Below, one piece after another: positions 35,706 through 40,575 of a stretch of DNA of 40,575 nt. The notes beneath the pieces were generated by a model. The model saw only the letters and a program-made list of their open reading frames with translations, was not told the DNA's origin and searched no databases. Numbering within the stretch: position 1 is the stretch's first letter; each line of letters begins with the position of its first letter. This DNA is from Verrucomicrobiales bacterium. Lineage in GTDB: Bacteria > Verrucomicrobiota > Verrucomicrobiia > Limisphaerales > UBA9464. The stretch spans positions 1-40,575 of the forward strand of contig JAIXZE010000006.1 in NCBI GenBank assembly GCA_027489875.1, written 5' to 3'. The translations under genes were made by a program, and so were the position numbers.

Positions 35706-36833
35706 ATGTCAGGTCCGCATTTCCACGTCCCTCTCGCCTGGCGGTTGTCCGGGTTGGCGTTGATCTGGACGTTGGTCGCCCTGGCCTTCGCCGGACAGCA
35801 CTACCTCACCTCCGCAAAGGTGGGCGTGCCCGTGGCGTGGGGATCGGCCATCACGGGGGCGCTCGCCGACTGGTACCTGTTCGGATTGCTGGCGATTCCC
35901 GGAGCGTGGCTGGCGCGGCGGTTCAATCTGGCCGGTCCCCACTGGAGACTCCGCATCGCCCTGCACCTGGTGGCCGGAACGGTTTTCTCGCTTGTCTGGA
36001 TCCTGCTTCGGACCGCTCTCGCCCAGGTCCTGATCCCCCTGCGCGGTGCCGAGAAGCCGTTCGACGAAATGCTGCGCTACGTCCTCGTCGCGACGTTCTT
36101 CTTCAACATGATCGTCTATTGGGTGGTCGTTACCGGCACCCATGCCGTCGCGTATTACAACTCGTTCCGCGAACGCGAACGGAACGTCCTCGAACTGGAA
36201 TCGCGCCTGAGCTCGGCACGACTCCAGGCCCTGCGGATGCAGCTCAACCCCCACTTCCTGTTCAACGCGCTGAATGGCATTGGAACGTTGATGTACCGGG
36301 ACGTCGAGGCAGCCGACAACATGCTGGTCAAGCTGGCCAGCCTGCTGCGGCAATCCCTCGATCGCGGGGATCGGCTGACAGCGCCCCTGCGGGAGGAACT
36401 GGAGTTCATCGACCGGTATCTGGCCCTCGAACAGATGCGGTTCGGAAACCGCCTGATCGTCGAGCGCGACATCGACGCGAACCTGCTCCACCTCCATGTT
36501 CCCACCCTGCTCCTGCAACCCCTGGTGGAAAACGCCATCAAGCATGGCGTCGAACCCGTGCAGAAGCCGGGCACGGTGACCCTGCGGATCCAGGCCACAC
36601 CCGACGGCACCCTGGTGCTGATCGTCGAGGACAACGGCCGTGGCCTACCACCCGAGGGTGTGCACCGCGAAGGCGTGGGAACCTCCAACACCCGTCATCG
36701 CCTCCAGCAGCAGTACGGTGGCAACGCCAGCTTCCGGCTCGATCCGCGCCCTGAAGGCGGCACGATCGCCACCATCCTCATCGACGGCGTGGTGGATCCC
36801 TTGCGCAGCCGGGAATCGGATGACGCCGGGTGA
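35706..36833 (+). CDS. LytS/AlgZ-type sensor histidine kinase (His_kinase family), orphan
   Basis: 375 residues with four membrane helices (about 11-30, 41-65, 75-100 and 115-142), a short coiled linker and a His_kinase domain of the LytS/YehU type. The phospho-histidine is H183 in MQLNPHFLFNALNGIGTLMY. The ATPase domain has LLLQPLVENAIKHGVEP, VEDNGRGLPPEG and a final GTSNTRHRLQQQYG. The start is the ATG at 35706; a longer frame begins inside the repeat at 35499. These kinases normally pair with a LytTR-domain regulator, but none is present in this window and the next genes encode an ECF sigma factor and a Ser/Thr kinase. The partner is presumably elsewhere. Confidence 0.92.
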   Translation: MSGPHFHVPLAWRLSGLALIWTLVALAFAGQHYLTSAKVGVPVAWGSAITGALADWYLFGLLAIPGAWLARRFNLAGPHWRLRIALHLVAGTVFSLVWILLRTALAQVLIPLRGAEKPFDEMLRYVLVATFFFNMIVYWVVVTGTHAVAYYNSFRERERNVLELESRLSSARLQALRMQLNPHFLFNALNGIGTLMYRDVEAADNMLVKLASLLRQSLDRGDRLTAPLREELEFIDRYLALEQMRFGNRLIVERDIDANLLHLHVPTLLLQPLVENAIKHGVEPVQKPGTVTLRIQATPDGTLVLIVEDNGRGLPPEGVHREGVGTSNTRHRLQQQYGGNASFRLDPRPEGGTIATILIDGVVDPLRSRESDDAG

Positions 36834-36860
36834 GGTCATCGAGCCTCCGCCCCATTGCAG

Positions 36861-36915
36861 GCCGGGTGCCCTCACCCGGCATGGTTCATGAAATCGCCGC
36901 GTGAGGGCACGCGGC
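36861..36915. repeat. inverted pair of family B palindromes
   Basis: 36861-36880 is the standard GCCGGGTG/CACCCGGC form with loop CCCT. 36896-36915 is GCCGCGTG, loop AGGG, CACGCGGC, that is the opposite orientation with a compensated G-C to C-G swap in the stem. The spacer is 15 bp. The loops CCCT and AGGG are complementary. Confidence 0.9.
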
Positions 36916-36967
36916 CTACACCGGGAGTGGCCAGTTCCCAGATCCCAGTTGCCAGTCTTGTCTGAAG

Positions 36968-36987
36968 GCCGGGTGCCCTCACCCGGC
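36968..36987. repeat. family B palindrome
   Basis: An exact copy of the 20-bp palindrome at 15511, including flanking GAAG on the left and GG on the right, preceded by a CCAGTTCCCAGATCCCAG motif at 36929. Confidence 0.9.
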
Positions 36988-37030
36988 GGGGGAAAGTTTG
37001 AGGTTTGAAACCAAGCCACTGCGCCGCGTG

Positions 37031-37136
37031 GGGCGCATCTTGACACTACCCCCTTTTGGAAAGGATTCGGGGCGGCGATGTCCTCATCGCCTTGGGAATG
37101 GCTTTGGAACGGCGACGAGGACGTTGTCACCCCGGG
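37031..37136. repeat. family A paired-hairpin element, reversed orientation
   Basis: The reversed tail (GGGGCGCATCTTGACACT, then CCCCCTTTTGGAAAGGATTC) leads to a perfect hairpin at 37074-37091 (GGCGAT, GTCCTC, ATCGCC), a 19-bp spacer and a second hairpin at 37111-37128 (GGCGAC, GAGGAC, GTTGTC), whose stem keeps pairing only through two G-T wobbles. It lies between the LytS-type kinase and the sigma factor. Confidence 0.92.
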
Positions 37137-37174
37137 GATTCTGGAAACTGGATTCTGGGAACTGGCATCTCCCC

Positions 37175-37930
37175 ATGGCATCGTTTGCCCACGTGGCCGC
37201 TGAAGAGTCCAGATCCTCGCCTGCCTTCGCAACGACCCGTTGGACACTTGTCCTTGCGGCCGGCGATGGCGCGTCCAGCGAGGGCCACCTCGCGCTCGAT
37301 CAGCTTTGTCAGGCCTATTGGTTTCCCCTGTACGCCTACGTCCGCCGACGCGGGTACGACGCCCACGCCGCCCAGGACCTGACCCAGGGATTCTTCGCCC
37401 GCCTGCTCGAACGGAACGACCTCGCGCGCATCACCCGCGAAGGGGGGCGGTTCCGCTCGTTCCTGCTCACCGCCCTGAACCATTACCTCGTCAACGAACA
37501 CGAACGGAATACCGCCCTCAAACGGGGCGGTGGCCGGCAGATTGTCTCACTCGACGACGATTCCGCGGAGGAGCGGTACCGCAACGAACCCTCCCACTCG
37601 GAGACGCCAGATCGCCTCTTCGAACGTCAATGGGCGCTGTCGCTCATGGCCGAGGCCTTGAAGCGCCTGACCGCGGAACACTCCGGCACCGGCAAATCGG
37701 CCACCTACGAAGCCCTTCGTCCCTTCCTCAGCCGCGAGCCCGCCGCGGGCGAATACGCCGCCCTCGCCACACGCCTCAACCTGGCTCCGGGCACCCTCGC
37801 CGTGCAGGTTCACCGCCTCCGGGAACGTTACCGCCAACTCGTCCGCGCATCCGTCGCCGACACCGTCGACAGCCCCCTCGAAGTCGACGCCGAGATGCGG
37901 CACCTCCTAGATTCCCTCGGGAGCGCCTGA
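37175..37930 (+). CDS. ECF RNA polymerase sigma factor
   Basis: 251 residues. The start is the ATG at 37175 (MASFAHVAAEESRSSPAF), clear of the repeat that feeds an artificial N-terminal extension. FATTRWTLVLAAGDG opens the protein. The sigma region 2 equivalent includes LCQAYWFPLYAYVRRRGYD and AAQDLTQGFFARLLER (DAHAAQDLTQ box), then FRSFLLTALNHYLVNEHER. The region 4-like helix-turn-helix is around residues 190-225 (EYAALATRLNLAPGTLAVQV, then HRLRERYRQLV). It belongs to the large ECF group of Planctomycetota and Verrucomicrobiota that is often found beside Ser/Thr kinases, and the kinase follows 54 bp downstream. No anti-sigma factor is present, so phosphorylation may control activity; that is inference. 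Confidence 0.92.
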   Translation: MASFAHVAAEESRSSPAFATTRWTLVLAAGDGASSEGHLALDQLCQAYWFPLYAYVRRRGYDAHAAQDLTQGFFARLLERNDLARITREGGRFRSFLLTALNHYLVNEHERNTALKRGGGRQIVSLDDDSAEERYRNEPSHSETPDRLFERQWALSLMAEALKRLTAEHSGTGKSATYEALRPFLSREPAAGEYAALATRLNLAPGTLAVQVHRLRERYRQLVRASVADTVDSPLEVDAEMRHLLDSLGSA

Positions 37931-37984
37931 TTCCCTGCCACTCCGTATGTAATCCGGGGCCGAAAGTCCTGCGATCTCTCCTCG

Positions 37985-40575
37985 ATGACCTCGCCCACTC
38001 CATGCCCGCGATGCGGCTCCGCTCCCGCCGTCGGAGGGCTGGAGGGACAATGTCCACGCTGCCTCGCGTTGCTCGCTTTCGGAACGCCTGCGGTTCCCGC
38101 GGACTCGGGTCTTCCCGGCGTCGACGATTACGAGTTCATCCGCGAACTGGGCCGAGGCGGAATGGGCGTTGTCTACGAGGCCCGCCAACGGCGGCTCAAC
38201 CGCAAGGTCGCCGTGAAGATGCTCCTCGCCGGCGCGTGGGCGCGTCCCGAATTCAAACCGCGGTTCCGGGCGGAAGCCGAAGCAGCCGCACGGCTCCGGC
38301 ACCCGGGCATCGTCACCATCCATGAGGTAGGCGAGATCGATGGCCAACCGTTCCTCGCCATGGAACTGGTCGATGGTCCCAGCCTGGCCGACATCGTCCG
38401 CAGCCATCCCATTCCCGCGGCGCGAGCCACCCGTTATGTCCGACAGGTCGCCGAGGCCATCGCACACGCCCACGACAGCGGGGTCCTGCATCGCGACCTC
38501 AAGCCAGCCAACGTCCTGCTGGATGCGTCGGACCAACCGCGTGTCACGGACTTCGGCCTCGCCAAGCAACTCGACTCCGACATCGACCTCACGCGATCCG
38601 GGGAGATCATGGGATCGCCTGCGTACCTGGCACCGGAGTCCGTTTCCGGCGGCCCGGCAGGTGCCACGGGGGATGTCTATGCCATCGGGGCAATCCTGTA
38701 CGAACTGCTCACCGCGCGGCCGCCGTTCGTGGCCGACAGCGTGGCCGCCACCCTGCAACTCGTCATCCATTCCGACCCGGTTCCACCGCGCACGCTGAAC
38801 GCGAATGTTCCGGCGGACCTCGAAACGATCTGCCTCAAGTGCCTGCGCAAGGAACCCTCGCGCCGTTACGCCAGCGCCGCGGAACTCGTGGCGGATCTCA
38901 CACGATTCGAGAACGGTGAACCCATCCGTGCACGGCCTGTCTCGCGTCTGGAACGACTGGCTTTCTGGGGACGGCGAAACCCCGCGCTTGCCGGGGTCTC
39001 CATTGCGCTCGCCGTAGCTCTCGTGCTGGGGGCCTTCAGCGTCCTCGTCCAGTGGCGTCGCGCGGAAGCCAGCCGCGTGGAAATGGCGCTGAACCTCTAT
39101 GCGGCGGATGTCGCCGCTGCGTCTGTTGCCCTGCGCGAAGGCAACATCGGCCGGGCGCAAAGCCTCCTCGTGCGCCACGGCCATGGACCGGAATCTGGCG
39201 GAGGCAACCCTGCGGACCTTCGCGAGTTCACCTACCGCCTCCTGTGGGAACAGTGCCGCAGCGACGAAATCGCCACGCTCGGCCACCACCCATGGATCGT
39301 CACGTCGGTCGCGGTCTCCCCGGATGGCCGATGGATCGCCTCGGGAAGCCAGGACCTCCCTTCGACGGCGGAACGCACGCTCAACCTGTGGGACCGCCAC
39401 CTCTCCAATCCACCCACCCTGCGGCTTCCCTCCTCCAACACGCTTTGGTCCGTAGCCTTCAGTGCGGACAGCCGCACACTGATCTCCGCCGGTGTCGATG
39501 GCGTCCAGTTCTGGGATCCGCTGACGCGGAACCTGCGGACCAACCTGCCTTCCCTACCCGGCCAGGAAGTCACGACCGCCGGCGAAATCGTCATTTCCTC
39601 ACCCAACCATCCCTTCTTCCGGAGCGCGAATCCCGAACCGTTGTGGCACCTCGACCTCCGCACCGGTGAGCGCCGTCGACTCGGCATCCGCGGCTGGCAT
39701 CCAGCCCTCTCCCCCGACGCCCGGCGTCTGGCGGTCATGAACGCCAACCAGGATCTCCAGGTGTTCGACGCAGCGTCCGAGGCCCTGCTGATGACGGTCG
39801 CCACGAACCAACTCCACTTCCATCTCCGCTTTTCACCCGACGGCCGACAACTCGTCACCTCCGGCCAGAGCACGTCCGCCCGCATCTGGAACCTGGCCAA
39901 TCCCGGCGCAGGACCTCGCTCCTTCCCCAGCCCACACAACGTCTGGGATGCGGCCTTCTCACCGGATGGCGAAACCTTGGTGACGACCACTTCCAACCAA
40001 CAGGTCGAGCTCTGGAATGCCCGCACGGGCGAGCGCCGCGGCACACTCTCAGGTCACACCAATGAGGTCTGGACCGTGGCCGTGGCCCCGGAGGGTCGAA
40101 CCCTCGTCACGGGCAGCAAGGACCGGACCGTCCGCCTCTGGCCGATCGACCCGCCGTCCGGCCCGCCAGCCCTTCCATCGTGGCGATACTTCAACCCGCT
40201 GCTGTCCGCGGACGGCACCCGCCTGTTCACCTACTCGCAGACCAATGGCCGCGGCGGGACCACCGTGTGGAGGCTCCCGCCCCTTTCAAGAACAGGAACG
40301 CCCCACCTGGAAGTCGTGGGGACACTTCGGGGTTTTCCGCGCGGATTTGCCCCCGACGGCACCCACGTTCTCTTCCTCAACGCGGCCGCGAACGCGCTGG
40401 ACTGGCGACTTCCGGGAACGACGAACATTTCGAGGACCACCATCCTGCAATCCGCCCCCACGAACCTCTTCACGGCCGAGTTCGCCATCGCGGGCGACGC
40501 GCGATCCTGCACCTGTCCCGATGAGGCGGGCACCTTCTGGCGCTGGTCCATTCCCGAGGGCCGTCTGCTCGGACG
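37985..40575 (+). CDS. zinc-ribbon Ser/Thr protein kinase with transmembrane helix and WD40 domain, partial at right edge
   Basis: The frame is open from ATG 37985 to the window end: 863 codons are visible and the C-terminus is missing. The N-terminus MTSPTPCPRCGSAP followed by GQCPRC is a CxxC-CxxC zinc ribbon, which supports this start. The Hanks-type kinase domain follows with the G loop GRGGMGVVYEA, catalytic lysine K78 (KVAVKML), HRDLKPANVLL (H169-D171), DFG at D189 (VTDFGLA) and YLAPES. One membrane helix at about 332-355 (AGVSIALAVALVLGAFSVLV) separates it from a long WD40 region starting near residue 430 (VAVSPDGRWIASGS, VAFSADSRTLISAG, LRFSPDGRQLVTSG, AAFSPDGETLVTTT and VAVAPEGRTLVTGS followed by KDRTVRLW). 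The kinase is cytoplasmic and the propeller extracytoplasmic. Its gene lies 54 bp after the ECF sigma gene, a plausible substrate. Confidence 0.93.
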   Translation, partial: MTSPTPCPRCGSAPAVGGLEGQCPRCLALLAFGTPAVPADSGLPGVDDYEFIRELGRGGMGVVYEARQRRLNRKVAVKMLLAGAWARPEFKPRFRAEAEAAARLRHPGIVTIHEVGEIDGQPFLAMELVDGPSLADIVRSHPIPAARATRYVRQVAEAIAHAHDSGVLHRDLKPANVLLDASDQPRVTDFGLAKQLDSDIDLTRSGEIMGSPAYLAPESVSGGPAGATGDVYAIGAILYELLTARPPFVADSVAATLQLVIHSDPVPPRTLNANVPADLETICLKCLRKEPSRRYASAAELVADLTRFENGEPIRARPVSRLERLAFWGRRNPALAGVSIALAVALVLGAFSVLVQWRRAEASRVEMALNLYAADVAAASVALREGNIGRAQSLLVRHGHGPESGGGNPADLREFTYRLLWEQCRSDEIATLGHHPWIVTSVAVSPDGRWIASGSQDLPSTAERTLNLWDRHLSNPPTLRLPSSNTLWSVAFSADSRTLISAGVDGVQFWDPLTRNLRTNLPSLPGQEVTTAGEIVISSPNHPFFRSANPEPLWHLDLRTGERRRLGIRGWHPALSPDARRLAVMNANQDLQVFDAASEALLMTVATNQLHFHLRFSPDGRQLVTSGQSTSARIWNLANPGAGPRSFPSPHNVWDAAFSPDGETLVTTTSNQQVELWNARTGERRGTLSGHTNEVWTVAVAPEGRTLVTGSKDRTVRLWPIDPPSGPPALPSWRYFNPLLSADGTRLFTYSQTNGRGGTTVWRLPPLSRTGTPHLEVVGTLRGFPRGFAPDGTHVLFLNAAANALDWRLPGTTNISRTTILQSAPTNLFTAEFAIAGDARSCTCPDEAGTFWRWSIPEGRLLG

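Overview
The window is GC-rich with strongly C/G-biased third codon positions. It looks like a chromosomal piece of a Verrucomicrobiota bacterium, possibly of the Pedosphaera/Limisphaera side; a planctomycete is the main alternative. The reasons are a VPEP-CTERM sorting signal, giant secreted modular proteins, a DUF1549/DUF1553 cytochrome plus DUF1501 operon, an ECF sigma factor next to a Ser/Thr kinase with WD40 repeats, and many short palindromic intergenic repeats. No rRNA, tRNA, CRISPR array or transposase was seen. Taxonomy is inferred from gene content only.

Layout. 1-443: a 79-bp tandem array of paired hairpins, then featureless DNA. 444-15238 (minus): a two-gene operon with a 4700-residue secreted modular protein (nine PPC-like repeats, Ig-like, PA14-like, CARDB and Calx-beta-like modules, and an 18-cysteine insert), followed 23 bp later by a P-domain-like PEP-CTERM protein. 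15816-18750: a YlbF-family protein, methylthioribose-1-phosphate isomerase (mtnA), and a toxin-antitoxin-like pair (ParD-like antitoxin plus zeta-type kinase). 19009-26847 (plus): a lipoprotein adaptor, an RND pump and an outer-membrane channel, followed at once by a NarL-type response regulator and its HisKA_3 histidine kinase; these five genes probably form one drug or metabolite efflux and signalling unit. 26953-31105: an exported RCC1-like protein, a repeat-rich 592-bp gap and an unknown membrane protein. 31107-35441 (minus): a tightly coupled operon of PSD1-type cytochrome, DUF1501 Tat-exported protein and WD40 protein. 35706-36833: an orphan LytS-type histidine kinase. 37175 to the right edge: an ECF sigma factor and a zinc-ribbon Ser/Thr kinase with a membrane segment and WD40 propeller, cut by the window end.

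The least explained signal is not a gene. Two or more families of short palindromes occupy almost every non-operonic gap. Family A is built of pairs of 18-bp hairpins whose stems show compensatory C-G to T-A changes, with a T-G intermediate, and whose loops (GTCCTC and GAGGAC) are complementary to each other. Family B (GCCGGGTG, loop CCCT, CACCCGGC) also has a compensated stem variant. Several predicted reading frames run into these repeats, so the gene starts given here have been moved downstream of them.
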